Positions 8,592 to 17,651 of a stretch of DNA of 64,000 nucleotides are shown here, piece by piece. The stretch comes from Marinomonas algarum (GTDB lineage Bacteria > Pseudomonadota > Gammaproteobacteria > Pseudomonadales > Marinomonadaceae), in NCBI RefSeq assembly GCF_020532605.1, contig NZ_JAJATW010000014.1:1-64000 (forward strand), written 5' to 3'. How positions within the stretch are numbered: the first letter of the stretch is position 1; each line of letters starts with the position of its first letter. The notes under the pieces are model-generated. The model had not been told where the DNA came from. It did no database searches and saw only the letters and a list, made by a program, of their open reading frames with translations. The position numbers and the translations under genes are program-made.

Positions 8592-8610
8592 ATAGCACTC
8601 AATCAATGCA

Positions 8611-8640
8611 ATAACCCCTTAAAATATAAGGGGTTATCTT
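8611..8640 (+). terminator. Hairpin after the M20 gene
   Basis: An 11-bp perfect stem (8611-8621 with 8627-8637) with a 5-base loop, 20 bp after the M20 stop. The T tail is weak (CTT). It may end the monooxygenase operon or reduce read-through into the dehydrogenase gene at 8669. Confidence 0.6.
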
Positions 8641-8668
8641 ACCCATGCTGTACAAGAAAGGCTTAAAA

Positions 8669-9637
8669 ATGTCATCGAAAAAGAAAGTTATGTATTACAA
8701 CATGCCTGGCGATCTCAACTACGAGCATGAGCTTTTAGCACAATGGGGCATAACCGATTTAGAGCTAATACAAACCACGGGGCAGGATCTCGTTGCTGAT
8801 GTTGAAACCGCTCATTCGCTCACCTTGGAGTATACAGAAGTAGATGAAGCCACACTCAGCCGTTTACCAAATTTAAAGATTATCGCTTTGCAAAGTGTTG
8901 GCTATAACGAAATAGACGTGATGGCTGCCAGGAAAAAATCCATCTATGTCACCAACACACCCAACTTTTGTGCCTATGAAGTAGCAAGCCATGCTATGGC
9001 ACTGCTGTTGAATTTGAGTCGTCATATTCGATTTTATAACCAGCAAGTGACTAATCAAGACTGGCACAGCAAACCAGAAAAACCCATGACTCAATTACAA
9101 GGCAAAACATGTGGACTGGTTTCCTTAGGAGCTATTCCTCAAGCGCTTATTCCTATGCTAAAAGGCTTTGGAGTCAACGTTGTTTGCTTTAGCAAAACAA
9201 AAGAGCACGCCGAGATACGTTCAATGGGTATCACACCCTGCCATTCATTGGATGAATTATTGTCTGTATCGGACATCGTGTCTTTGCATACACCACTGAC
9301 TGAGTCCAGCAGACATATGATGAATGCTGACACCTTTGCCAAAATGAAGGAAGGGGCGATACTGTTAAACACGGCTCGTGGAGAGCTAATAGAAGAAAAC
9401 GCCTTAATCGATTGCCTCAAAACAGGGAAAATATCTGCTGCAGGTCTGGACGTATTAACAGACGAAGTGAACTACAGCAGTGAACTGGTCAATATGAACA
9501 ATGTCATTGTAACCCCTCATATCGGTTACTTATCAGAAGAGTCGATATTGACCGCAAAAAGAATTTGCCTTGAGCAAATCGTCATGTGTTTATCAAAAAA
9601 TACGATTCCGACACATACGGTTAACCCTCCCCTTTAA
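8669..9637 (+). CDS. D-2-hydroxyacid dehydrogenase family protein
   Basis: 322-aa protein of the D-isomer 2-hydroxyacid dehydrogenase family (NAD-dependent, 2-oxoacid/2-hydroxyacid). The active-site Arg is in NTARGELIEE and the His in VTPHIGYLSEES. The ATG at 8669 is chosen because AAGAAAGG lies 8 bases upstream; a longer start at 8645 is possible. The nucleotide-binding loop is odd: the normal GxGxxG reads SLGAIP, losing the first and last glycines, and no acidic residue follows the second strand (CFSKTK), which would favour NADP or altered binding. It follows the M20 gene on the same strand and may join that pathway. Confidence 0.82.
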   Translation: MSSKKKVMYYNMPGDLNYEHELLAQWGITDLELIQTTGQDLVADVETAHSLTLEYTEVDEATLSRLPNLKIIALQSVGYNEIDVMAARKKSIYVTNTPNFCAYEVASHAMALLLNLSRHIRFYNQQVTNQDWHSKPEKPMTQLQGKTCGLVSLGAIPQALIPMLKGFGVNVVCFSKTKEHAEIRSMGITPCHSLDELLSVSDIVSLHTPLTESSRHMMNADTFAKMKEGAILLNTARGELIEENALIDCLKTGKISAAGLDVLTDEVNYSSELVNMNNVIVTPHIGYLSEESILTAKRICLEQIVMCLSKNTIPTHTVNPPL

Positions 9638-9659
9638 CGCCGTAATAAGTGGTCGCTCA

Positions 9660-10523
9660 TTACCACAAACTCACTTGCTCTTGGCTGTTCGGTAAGATCA
9701 GTTCAGGCTGATAACCAGGTCGATGTTGTTGTACTTTTTGATCCAGTGAGCGCGCCAAGGTAGGCGCCGCTATGTTATCCGATGAATGTACAAAAACGAA
9801 CGGTGATAATCCCTGATCCAACCACTGTGCTAATTTTTCCGCCCATTGATCTAACCAAGAGTCATTGCGTGGCAAATCGGGATGGCCAATAAAGCGGACA
9901 ACAGGATGTTGCGCGGTTGCAACAGGGTGACAAGGTACGCGGGGCTTTTTAGCCTGAGCATCAACCAAACTGTCACAATAAGCCTCTGTAGAAAAAACAG
10001 GGCGTGAATCCATGATGACTCGATTAACGCCCTTCCCTGCCAACCCCGTTAGCAGTGTTTTTTCCACCTCGGCTTTGTCAAAATAAGAGAGGTGGCGAAC
10101 TTCAACCGATAAGGATGTCGGTAAGCACCATCGATCACAAAGCGCAAACACAAAATCTAGGCTCTTCTCATCCAACTGAGCAGGGAATTGCAGCATGGTC
10201 GGACCGAGCTTACTGGAGAGTGGCTCGAGTGACGCCATAAAAACCAGCCAGTCTTGTTCAATGTCTCTCCAAGATCGATCAAGTAATCGATGAGTGACCG
10301 TCTGCGGTGCTTTGAAGCAAAACTGAAAATCATCCGTAACCACGTCAAACCAACGTCGTAATTGTGCTGACTCGACTTGAGTATAAAAGGTACTGCCGAC
10401 TTCAACACTGGAGAAAAATTCAGAATATCGACCAATACGCTGAGAAGAGGAAAGCGAACTCGGATACAACCAATTTACCCAAGCAGGATGCTGCCATTGC
10501 GCCATACCATAGCGAATGGTCAT
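9660..10523 (-). CDS. DUF72 domain-containing protein
   Basis: 287-aa DUF72 (YecE-like) protein, a TIM-barrel-like family of unknown reaction. Typical segments are RIGRYSEFFSSVEVGSTFY near the N-terminus, FCFKAPQTVTH, and SVEVRHLSY in the middle. Its ATG overlaps the stop of greB (ATGA, 10520-10523), so the two are translated from one message. Function is unknown. Confidence 0.85.
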   Translation of the reverse strand: MTIRYGMAQWQHPAWVNWLYPSSLSSSQRIGRYSEFFSSVEVGSTFYTQVESAQLRRWFDVVTDDFQFCFKAPQTVTHRLLDRSWRDIEQDWLVFMASLEPLSSKLGPTMLQFPAQLDEKSLDFVFALCDRWCLPTSLSVEVRHLSYFDKAEVEKTLLTGLAGKGVNRVIMDSRPVFSTEAYCDSLVDAQAKKPRVPCHPVATAQHPVVRFIGHPDLPRNDSWLDQWAEKLAQWLDQGLSPFVFVHSSDNIAAPTLARSLDQKVQQHRPGYQPELILPNSQEQVSLW

Positions 10524-11029
10524 ACCGCCACATTTCGATAAACCACCGCCTCAATGTAATACACCTTCTCACCCTCCGCACGGCGAATCACAACGTCTTC
10601 CCCTTCTTGCTTTTTTAGCAAAGCCCGCGCGACGGGTGAATCAATACTAATATAGCTTGCATGATGATCTAACTCATCCGGCCCAACTATACGGTATTCC
10701 TTGGTATCACCCTCTTCGTCTTCTAGCGTCACCCAAGCACCAAAGAATACGCGGGACTGGTCACTTGGAAAGCGGTCCACCACGGTACAAGCCTCTAGAC
10801 GCTTTTCAAGATAACGAACACGGCGATCAATTTCCCGCAATTGGCGCTTACCATATTGATATTCTGCATTTTCAGAGCGATCGCCTTGCGCGGCGGCCTC
10901 GCGAACGGTCTCAGTGACAGCGGGACGTTTTTCTTTCCAGAGATATTTTAACTCTGCCAACAGACGCTGCGCTCCTTCCTCGGTGATATAGGCAGATTTG
11001 GGTGGAGACGGAGGACGATATCGACTCAT
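10520..11029 (-). CDS. greB: Transcription elongation factor GreB
   Basis: 169-aa Gre factor that stimulates RNA polymerase to cleave backtracked transcripts. The N-terminal coiled coil (about residues 15-80) contains the family motif GDRSENAEYQYGKRQLREID, with the acidic tip residues that reach the polymerase active site. A C-terminal FKBP-like domain follows. GreB is favoured over GreA because of its basic coiled coil (KRQLREIDRRVRYLEKRLE) and length. It is followed by the DUF72 gene with a 4-base overlap. Confidence 0.93.
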   Translation of the reverse strand: MSRYRPPSPPKSAYITEEGAQRLLAELKYLWKEKRPAVTETVREAAAQGDRSENAEYQYGKRQLREIDRRVRYLEKRLEACTVVDRFPSDQSRVFFGAWVTLEDEEGDTKEYRIVGPDELDHHASYISIDSPVARALLKKQEGEDVVIRRAEGEKVYYIEAVVYRNVAV

Positions 11030-11066
11030 AACACATCACTTTTTAAATTAACGACAGTGAAACAAA

Positions 11067-11096
11067 AATGCCGCCAGATTCACCTCCGGCGGCATT
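11067..11096 (-). terminator. Intrinsic terminator after mscS
   Basis: GC-rich 9-bp stem (11067-11075 with 11088-11096) followed on the minus strand by TTTTTG. It lies between the mscS stop and the greB start. A second AT-rich hairpin with 8-bp arms (11103-11110 and 11120-11127) sits beside it. Confidence 0.8.
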
Positions 11097-11155
11097 CACT
11101 TTCAAAAGCTATTATAAAAAGCTTTTGACTAGAAACACGCGATCAACACTCGCCC

Positions 11156-11998
11156 TTAAGACTCTTGCTTATGAACGTGCACATCCATTTGTGGGTAAGG
11201 AATACCCACACCTTGCTCATCAAAGGTGTATTTGATTTTTTCTAGCAAATCGGCTCGTACTGTCCAGTAATCAGCAGACGCGACCCAAGGACGTAAGAAG
11301 AAATTCACCGAACTGTCTGCCAATTCAGACACCGCAATCAAACATTTTGGGTCTTTCAGAATACGCTCATCCGCGTTCACAATGTCTTCCATCAGTTTTT
11401 TCGCCAGACGAATATCAGCGTCGTAACTGATACCAATAACAAGATCTAAACGGCGCGTCGACTCACGAGAAAAGTTTACGATAGACCCGTCCATGACTGA
11501 CGAATTTGGTACGATAATCACTCGATTGTCCGGTGTTTTCAAGTAAGTATGAAATAACTCGATACGATTCACCGTGCCCATTTGACCGCCAGCATCAATG
11601 AAATCACCTGAACGGAACGGGCGTAATAAAATGATCAACACGCCTGATGCGAAATTTGACAATGAGCCTTGTAACGCAAGACCAACAGCCAAACCCGCTG
11701 CACCCAAAATAGCAATAAAAGAAGTGGTCTCAACACCAATTTGCCCTAAAGCCATTAGTGCAATACCCGCGAACATCAAGGCATATAGGATACTAGACGC
11801 AAAGCCTGCAACCGCTTTGTCCACAGAAGCTTTTAATAACCGTTTTTCACACCACTGAGCAACTTTACCTGCAATGTATTTGCCGATAAAAAACACTACC
11901 AAGCCAATGCCTAGATTGATAGCGCTGTCCACAAGTACAGGAAGCCATTCTACCCCCTGGTCGAACAACGCTGTTATTTCTTCATTCATAATATTCAA
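11156..11998 (-). CDS. mscS: Small-conductance mechanosensitive channel, MscS family
   Basis: 280-aa inner-membrane channel that opens on hypo-osmotic shock. Three N-terminal membrane helices are visible (about residues 22-45, 65-85, 92-125). The third is the pore helix rich in Gly and Ala (AAGLAVGLALQGSLSNFASG), followed by the family segment RPFRSGDFIDAGGQMGTV and a cytoplasmic vestibule domain. Length matches E. coli MscS (286 aa). It is transcribed alone, with a terminator downstream. Confidence 0.92.
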   Translation of the reverse strand: MNIMNEEITALFDQGVEWLPVLVDSAINLGIGLVVFFIGKYIAGKVAQWCEKRLLKASVDKAVAGFASSILYALMFAGIALMALGQIGVETTSFIAILGAAGLAVGLALQGSLSNFASGVLIILLRPFRSGDFIDAGGQMGTVNRIELFHTYLKTPDNRVIIVPNSSVMDGSIVNFSRESTRRLDLVIGISYDADIRLAKKLMEDIVNADERILKDPKCLIAVSELADSSVNFFLRPWVASADYWTVRADLLEKIKYTFDEQGVGIPYPQMDVHVHKQES

Positions 11999-12045
11999 GC
12001 CTTATGCTTAGTTAGTGGTTAAAAATGTTTGTGGTTAAAAACTCA

Positions 12046-12414
12046 TCAGATCAAATAGTCTGTTTTATGCTGCCATTCATCAAGCAGTACGCTTAGTTGC
12101 ACTCTTCCTTGTTGATTAAACAACAAGCAGGCCTGCCCCTTAACCTTATGCGTTCCTTTAATGCCTTCCTCGTCAATTGCAATGCACTGCATTCTTAACG
12201 TTTCTAGGGCAGGATTACCCCGAATACTCATGCCGATAAAGGCATGCCATTCATATTCTGGCAAAATCTCTTCAGTGGCTCTCTCTAATAGCGACACACA
12301 CTGATCTTGTGTCATTCTATAGTAAGGCACTTTTGATTGGTGGCGAATAAAAAATACCATCAACGACAGTAACAACACAAAGCAGACGGTAACAGAAACA
12401 AACAGTGCCAACAC
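12046..12414 (-). CDS. Small membrane-anchored hypothetical protein
   Basis: 122-aa protein of unknown function. One N-terminal membrane helix (about residues 2-22) is followed by a short basic stretch and a soluble domain of about 95 residues with mixed strands. The start is GTG at 12414, 6 bp after the stop of the DUF2489 gene, so the two are probably cotranscribed. I do not recognise the family. Confidence 0.7.
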   Translation of the reverse strand: MLALFVSVTVCFVLLLSLMVFFIRHQSKVPYYRMTQDQCVSLLERATEEILPEYEWHAFIGMSIRGNPALETLRMQCIAIDEEGIKGTHKVKGQACLLFNQQGRVQLSVLLDEWQHKTDYLI

Positions 12415-12420
12415 AAGCGA

Positions 12421-12876
12421 TTAAAAACGATGCGCAAGCAATGCAGATTGCGCGCGCTTTAGGTGCTCGACATGTTCCGTCTCATACCGATCCATTTCGA
12501 GACGAAATTTAATTCGCGCCGGTTTTGGCAACTCGCTCCACTGTTCATGGGTCGGGATGTGCAACGTTTTCTCAGTTAAAATGTAGAATGCTGAAATGTC
12601 TTCATGGTCAGACAAATCCACACTCAATTGATCTAATAAGTGTTTGATACGAATGCTGGCCTCAATCCATCCTAACTCATCCGTTCCAACGACTTTTAAC
12701 AAGACTTGAATACTGTCGATCCTCTTTTGACGCTCTTCATGAAAACGCGCCTCACCGGCTTTAATACGTTCTTCTCGCACTTTATTTTGCTTCAACTGGC
12801 GCACAATAAACCACACCGACACAGCCATCACGGCAACAGAACTCAATAAAAGTATTAAAATTGCTGTAGTAGACAT
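12421..12876 (-). CDS. DUF2489 family membrane-anchored protein
   Basis: About 151 aa. One N-terminal membrane helix (TTAILILLLSSVAVMAVSVW) is followed by a charged coiled coil (residues about 30-60) and a helical domain matching DUF2489, a gammaproteobacterial family of unknown function. The second ATG (12876) has GGGA at good spacing, so it is preferred over the one at 12888. It precedes the small membrane gene at 12414 and follows the esterase gene by about 40 bp. Confidence 0.75.
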   Translation of the reverse strand: MSTTAILILLLSSVAVMAVSVWFIVRQLKQNKVREERIKAGEARFHEERQKRIDSIQVLLKVVGTDELGWIEASIRIKHLLDQLSVDLSDHEDISAFYILTEKTLHIPTHEQWSELPKPARIKFRLEMDRYETEHVEHLKRAQSALLAHRF

Positions 12877-12915
12877 ATCACATCCCATTTATAACCAATA
12901 AAAATGACAAAAACA

Positions 12916-13584
12916 TTATGCCAACACGGTGTTCAACCATTGAGAAATATCGTCCACCTGCTCAGGGCAAACAGAATGAGGAATAGGGTACGTCTTGTAC
13001 TCCACTAAAAAGCCTTTTTCGCTCAACATATCCTTTGCCTTCACCGCTAACGTTGGCATCACCACAGGATCTTGTGTGCCATGGTGGATCAAAAAAGGGG
13101 TATGACCGTTAACACAATCTTTCGCAGAAGGTATCTGTTCACCCGCAACAAGGTAAGTCGACAAGGCCATCACACCGGCCAAAATATGCTGCGTTCTTAA
13201 CGCGACCTGGTAAGCAATCACGCCCCCCTGAGAAAAACCTGCCAGCACGATACGATTTGCTGGAATCCCTTGATCGAGTTGCACTTGAATAAGCTGTTCG
13301 ATCTGCTGACAAGATTCATCAATATTCGCCATGTCCACTTTACGATCTAAAGTCATTTCATAAATATCATACCAAGCCCGCATCGCCATTCCCCCATTCA
13401 CTGTTACTGGGCGGCGTGGCGCATGAGGAAAAACAAAACGAATCGCAGCGTTCGGTGACAAAGACAAAGCGGGCACCAAAGATTCGAAATCGTGTCCGTC
13501 CGATCCCAAACCATGTAACCATATTACCGCGGCATCAGGCTGATCGCTGGTCTCAACGGACACAAAAGGGAGTAAATCAGTCAT
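12916..13584 (-). CDS. Carboxylesterase / phospholipase family hydrolase
   Basis: 222-aa alpha/beta hydrolase of the carboxylesterase/lysophospholipase (abhydrolase_2) family. It shows the oxyanion segment WLHGLGSDGHDF, nucleophile elbow AGFSQGG, an Asp in GTQDPVV and a C-terminal His in IPHSVCPEQ, a full Ser-Asp-His triad. It is expected to hydrolyse short acyl esters in the cytoplasm. The GGAGAG site before the ATG at 13584 supports the start. Confidence 0.88.
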   Translation of the reverse strand: MTDLLPFVSVETSDQPDAAVIWLHGLGSDGHDFESLVPALSLSPNAAIRFVFPHAPRRPVTVNGGMAMRAWYDIYEMTLDRKVDMANIDESCQQIEQLIQVQLDQGIPANRIVLAGFSQGGVIAYQVALRTQHILAGVMALSTYLVAGEQIPSAKDCVNGHTPFLIHHGTQDPVVMPTLAVKAKDMLSEKGFLVEYKTYPIPHSVCPEQVDDISQWLNTVLA

Positions 13585-13711
13585 TTTTGCTCTCCAATAT
13601 ATAAAATCTAAAAATAGTTATTAGCCTAGCACATTGGCATTACTTGCTCGACATATGGGCCAATATAAAAAAAGACAAACAGCAGGCAGGTTATGATTCG
13701 AAAAACAAGCG

Positions 13712-14770
13712 CTAAAAGGGCAATGGAATTTGCTGAGTAGACACAGGGGTAAGGCGAAAACCCACTCCAATCAGTCGGACAGGACGGTCCCCTCTCATAA
13801 AAGCCTCTCTTAATAATTCGCCAAACACATCGTCGGATAGTTTGCTCTTAATCGGCCTCTCAACCGTTGTCTGCTTAAAATCGTTAAATTTTACCTTTAA
13901 ATAGTACTTACTCAATTGAGCTTCGTACGATTTGCCCGCCATGCGCTTTTTCAACTCGACCAACAACAGGGGTAATACCGAATGGCAAGCCGTTAAGTTC
14001 GGTAGATCTTGGGGGTAGGTATGCTCAACCGATACACTTTTACGCTCTCTAGACACACTAACAGGACGATCATCTATCCCCAATGCAAACTGAGACAACC
14101 GAAAAGCCATACTCCCGAATTGTTTTTGCAAAACATGGAAATCAACTGACTGTAGATCTCTACAGGTAAAAACATGCAGCTTAGCTAGCTTTTCTTGTGC
14201 CACCTGGCCTATCCCTGAAATACACTTCACCGGCACATCCAATACAAACTCCGCCTGTTTTTCTGGTGGAATCACCGTTAAACCATCAGGTTTATCCCAA
14301 TCGCTGGCCACTTTTGCCAAGAACTTATTGGTCGCCACACCGGCCGACACCGTAATACCAACCTCTTGCTGTATACGAAGACGAATTTCTTTCGCAATAC
14401 GCGTTGCACTGCCTTGAAAGTGGCTTGAGTTTGTAACGTCTAGGTACGCCTCATCCAAAGACAAAGGCTCAATCCATTCCGTAAAATCACGAAAAATGGC
14501 CTGCATCTGTTCGGACGCCAAACGGTATTTCGCCATATTACCTGGAATGACCAATAAATCGGGACATAACCTTTTTGCTGTCGCAGTTGGCATAGCCGAA
14601 CGTACGCCAAACTCACGAGCGCAATAATTCGCCGTCGCCAGCACGCCCCTATTGGTTGATGAGCCACCGATCGCGATAGGAATTGTACGGAGGTCTGAGT
14701 TATCACGCATTTCTATCGACGCGTAAAAGCAATCTGCATCAATATGAATGATTTTTCTATGACTCAACAT
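13712..14770 (-). CDS. dinB: DNA polymerase IV
   Basis: 352-aa Y-family translesion polymerase, the usual length for DinB. Catalytic acidic motifs are IHIDADCFYASIE at the N-terminus and SLDEAYLDVT near residue 105. A helix-hairpin-helix region (ISGIGQVAQEKL) and the little-finger domain follow. It extends unpaired primers past lesions. No LexA box of the CTG-N10-CAG type was seen in the 240 bp upstream, so SOS control is not evident here. Confidence 0.94.
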   Translation of the reverse strand: MLSHRKIIHIDADCFYASIEMRDNSDLRTIPIAIGGSSTNRGVLATANYCAREFGVRSAMPTATAKRLCPDLLVIPGNMAKYRLASEQMQAIFRDFTEWIEPLSLDEAYLDVTNSSHFQGSATRIAKEIRLRIQQEVGITVSAGVATNKFLAKVASDWDKPDGLTVIPPEKQAEFVLDVPVKCISGIGQVAQEKLAKLHVFTCRDLQSVDFHVLQKQFGSMAFRLSQFALGIDDRPVSVSRERKSVSVEHTYPQDLPNLTACHSVLPLLLVELKKRMAGKSYEAQLSKYYLKVKFNDFKQTTVERPIKSKLSDDVFGELLREAFMRGDRPVRLIGVGFRLTPVSTQQIPLPF

Positions 14771-15059
14771 ACGCGTTATAAAACCGTAACAAACACATCA
14801 GCAACACTCTATTGAAAAATACACACCGAAGAATAAGAAAAAGCCTTTTTTATATCGCCAATCATGGACGTCTAGGCGTCAAATAGTTTACATTTTGTAC
14901 ATTAAGACATCACATTAAACACACAAGATCAAAACATGACAAAAAGCCATGGCACAATGATATTATCCACGATAAAAGGCGCTTGAGTCACTCGGCTTAC
15001 TCCGTTTAAACATGCATACTGTGATTTCCAACGACTGGATCTCCAAGATTAAGGGCACA

Positions 15060-15689
15060 ATGATGACATCATCACTTCACATTTTTCTTATTGCCATTGG
15101 CGCACTCATTCTAAGTGGCTGTCAGAATTTGGCTCAGTATAACGAGAACGGAGAGCCTTGTACGTCTGTTGCGCCCTGTAATGGTAATGTTGTTGGCGGC
15201 AATACAGCAACAAACTACGCACAGCCAACCACAGCTAAAGTCAATACGGTTGCAGTGATCAAACAAGAGCCTATCATCGTCACAGCAACCGGATACGCTG
15301 CGCTTATTACCAGTAAACGCCTTTCTCAATCACAGGCACGCATCATGACACTTCGTAGCTCCATGTTGGACGCTTACCGAAACCTGTCAGAACGAGTATA
15401 TGGTTTGAAAATTGATGGCTCCAGTTCATTGAGCAACATGGTGTTGCAAAACGATGAATTAAGAACCTACGTTGATGCGTATTTAATCGGCGCAAAAGTG
15501 GTATCACAAAGAGAACACGAAGACGGCACTTTTGAAACCGTTGTGGAAATGGCACTGCAAGAAAACTTTCGACAGTGTTTAAATTCCTCTAGCCTACAAA
15601 ATGACCCAAATTGTCAGGTATCGCCAGCGTATAGAACGGTTAACGCTCAAAGTTCCACACCCACCACTAATTTTTATAGCATTGAATAA
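15060..15689 (+). CDS. flgP: Flagellar outer-membrane lipoprotein FlgP (LPP20 family)
   Basis: 209-aa lipoprotein. The ATG at 15060 is preceded by AAGGG. The lipobox ILSG-C21 is followed by a Gly/Asn-rich linker and an LPP20 domain (GYAALITSKRLSQSQARIMTLRSSMLDAYRNL is typical when read in parts). In Vibrio, FlgP with FlgO and FlgT forms rings around the flagellar basal body. flgT starts 8 bp downstream. No flgO is visible here. The 289 bp upstream (14771-15059) contains no gene; a TGGCAC there lacks a matching -12 GC. Confidence 0.85.
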   Translation: MMTSSLHIFLIAIGALILSGCQNLAQYNENGEPCTSVAPCNGNVVGGNTATNYAQPTTAKVNTVAVIKQEPIIVTATGYAALITSKRLSQSQARIMTLRSSMLDAYRNLSERVYGLKIDGSSSLSNMVLQNDELRTYVDAYLIGAKVVSQREHEDGTFETVVEMALQENFRQCLNSSSLQNDPNCQVSPAYRTVNAQSSTPTTNFYSIE

Positions 15690-15697
15690 AAATAACC

Positions 15698-16891
15698 ATG
15701 TTGATGCCTTTTCACGCGTTATTTCTGACCCTACTTTTGCTGTTCCCCGTTACCACTTTTGCAAAAAGTGTTGATGCGGAAGGTCAAGCCATTATTTATG
15801 ATGGTGACCTAGTGGATGCACGTTACCGGGCAACACAGCAAGCAATAAAGCAAGCCGTGCTTGAATCTGGCTCCAGAGTCAATGTAAAAGATGAAATCCT
15901 TAATGGCGAACTCGAATCCAGCCTCGACATTCGCAGTTCTGGGTATGTTCAAAAAGCCCGCATTCTCTCTGAAGAGCAAGAAGGGGATTTTTTACGTGTA
16001 TTAGCCCGCGTTGAAGTCACCCCCGACTCTCAATGCAGCACCGGACCGACCAGCTATTATAAAAAAACCGTTGGTGTCACTGGCTTTGAATTACAGTCAC
16101 CACAACAGGCAAGGCTAGGTGGACTCAACAACATCTCCCGCGAACTTCCCAAAAAATTGGCTGAGGCCATTAATCGACAGGGCTATTTAAGAGCTCTGAC
16201 CGCCACTAATATTGCGATTTACCCTGACCTTATTAACGCACCTTCTTCAACCAACATTAATGGCTCTTTGACCAATGTAACCCGTATTAGTGAACAGCTT
16301 GGCGTACAGTATATTGTCAGTGGGGTTATTCGTGATATCGGCGAGCTGTACTTACGTTTCCCAGACGATAAATACAATGCTCTCGACAGTGATACGGAAA
16401 TAGATAAAGAACGTAACTTTGTTGTTGATATTTATATTTACGACGGATTCAGTGGTGCATTGCTCTTTGAGCACCGCTACAGTGAAATCGGCAATTGGGA
16501 TATTTCTGACCATGCTAGAGTTGGCTTTGGCAGCGCAAAGTTCTGGACTGTTCACTATGGTAAAGTGGTTGCTCAAGCCTTAAAAGAAAGTGCTCTCGAC
16601 ACCAGTGACCAGTTACGCTGCCAACCTTTTATCGCCAATATCTTTCGCACTGAAGGTAATCGTATTCATATTTCAGCGGGATCTTTGGCTGGCGTCAAAC
16701 AAGGCGATAAATTTAATGTTTATCGTCGATATGAGGTCTTTAATCAACTTCAATCGGCGCAAACTCAGCTGAATAATGCCAATATCAGTGTTACAATCAA
16801 GCAAGTTCAACCAAACTTTTCAGTGGGTGAACTGGTTGTTGATTCACATATATTAAATGTTCAGCAACAAGATGTCGTAATCGCTTGGTAA
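15698..16891 (+). CDS. flgT: Flagellar H-ring assembly protein FlgT
   Basis: 397-aa secreted periplasmic protein with an N-terminal signal peptide (MLMPFHALFLTLLLLFPVTTFA). The N-terminal domain (VDAEGQAIIYDGDLVDARYRA, DARYRATQQAIKQAVL) and the C-terminal domain with repeated basic strands match FlgT, which forms the H ring needed to recruit the PomAB/MotXY stator in sodium-driven polar flagella. It directly follows flgP. This suggests a Vibrio-like polar flagellar motor. Confidence 0.85.
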   Translation: MLMPFHALFLTLLLLFPVTTFAKSVDAEGQAIIYDGDLVDARYRATQQAIKQAVLESGSRVNVKDEILNGELESSLDIRSSGYVQKARILSEEQEGDFLRVLARVEVTPDSQCSTGPTSYYKKTVGVTGFELQSPQQARLGGLNNISRELPKKLAEAINRQGYLRALTATNIAIYPDLINAPSSTNINGSLTNVTRISEQLGVQYIVSGVIRDIGELYLRFPDDKYNALDSDTEIDKERNFVVDIYIYDGFSGALLFEHRYSEIGNWDISDHARVGFGSAKFWTVHYGKVVAQALKESALDTSDQLRCQPFIANIFRTEGNRIHISAGSLAGVKQGDKFNVYRRYEVFNQLQSAQTQLNNANISVTIKQVQPNFSVGELVVDSHILNVQQQDVVIAW

Positions 16892-16947
16892 CTTAACATA
16901 AGACGTCGACTTATTAACGGCCATTTTTATTTTTTAGGATTAATACA

Positions 16948-17175
16948 ATGAACAATGAATTATTACATCACCTAGAACAACGCATCAACGAAGCCGTTGA
17001 CGAAATCAGCTCCCTTCGCACTCGTATTTCTGAATTAGAAATGCAAAACTACGAGCTAAGTGAAGAGAAAAACGACATGCAAACTAGCTTAAATCAAACA
17101 AAAGAGCAGCAATCAAATTGGGAATCTTCTCTTTCTCAAATGCTGAACCGCTTAAACGAGATGGATAATAAATAA
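16948..17175 (+). CDS. Small ZapB-like coiled-coil protein
   Basis: 75-aa protein that is almost entirely a heptad-repeat coiled coil (LLHHLEQRINEAVDEISSL, then LRTRISELEMQNYELSEEKN). Size and pattern resemble the cell-division factor ZapB and the short coiled-coil proteins often found near flgT. ATTTTTTAGGAT provides an AGGA ribosome site. Its TAA overlaps the next ATG (17175). Assignment to ZapB itself is uncertain because there is no specific catalytic signature. Confidence 0.65.
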   Translation: MNNELLHHLEQRINEAVDEISSLRTRISELEMQNYELSEEKNDMQTSLNQTKEQQSNWESSLSQMLNRLNEMDNK

Positions 17176-17648
17176 TGAAACCACTTTTACTTGCAGCTTT
17201 AGTTTTACTCAGTGCGAATGCGTCTGCTGAAGGACAAATTGCGAGTTTAGTGAGCTTTCAGTCCGCTGCTGCTCGTCCTGATACGGCAGACGGACAAAAA
17301 AATGTCACCTCGATTCTTGATGCCTCAATGGAATATACCCTACCAGAAAATATCTCATTTTATGGTGGGTTTTCTTTTGTTATCGGTGAAACATTCGAAA
17401 GCTCTGTTTCTTTAGGGTCTCGCTTTTACAGTGCTACACCGGCCTTTCAAATATTCCCAGGCATCCCTATGTGGTCTTTTCTCGGCGGTGGCGTTTCATT
17501 TTTAGACGATACTGTCTTCTATCCAGAAGCGGGCTTTCGTGTAGCCACCTCTGATGCATCACGTTTAGATGTCTTCGTAAGAATATTAAACAGCAGCAGT
17601 GAAACCTACGATAGACACGTTATGATTGGCGCCGGACTGACTTTTTAA
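17175..17648 (+). CDS. Secreted beta-barrel-like outer-membrane protein
   Basis: 157-aa protein with a clear signal peptide (cleavage after ASA, residue 18). The mature part alternates polar and aromatic residues in short strands and ends in GAGLTF, an aromatic C-terminus typical of proteins inserted by BAM. The size suits a small eight-stranded barrel. It is translationally linked to the coiled-coil gene before it. Function is unknown; proximity to flgP/flgT suggests an envelope role. Confidence 0.65.
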   Translation: MKPLLLAALVLLSANASAEGQIASLVSFQSAAARPDTADGQKNVTSILDASMEYTLPENISFYGGFSFVIGETFESSVSLGSRFYSATPAFQIFPGIPMWSFLGGGVSFLDDTVFYPEAGFRVATSDASRLDVFVRILNSSSETYDRHVMIGAGLTF

Positions 17649-17651
17649 AAA

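Noticed and set aside
14947..14966. TGGCAC upstream of flgP as a possible sigma-54 promoter
   Set aside because: At the required 12-bp distance the sequence is TT, not GC, so the -12 element is missing.
14771..15059. LexA-controlled promoter for dinB
   Set aside because: No CTG-N10-CAG palindrome was found between dinB and flgP.
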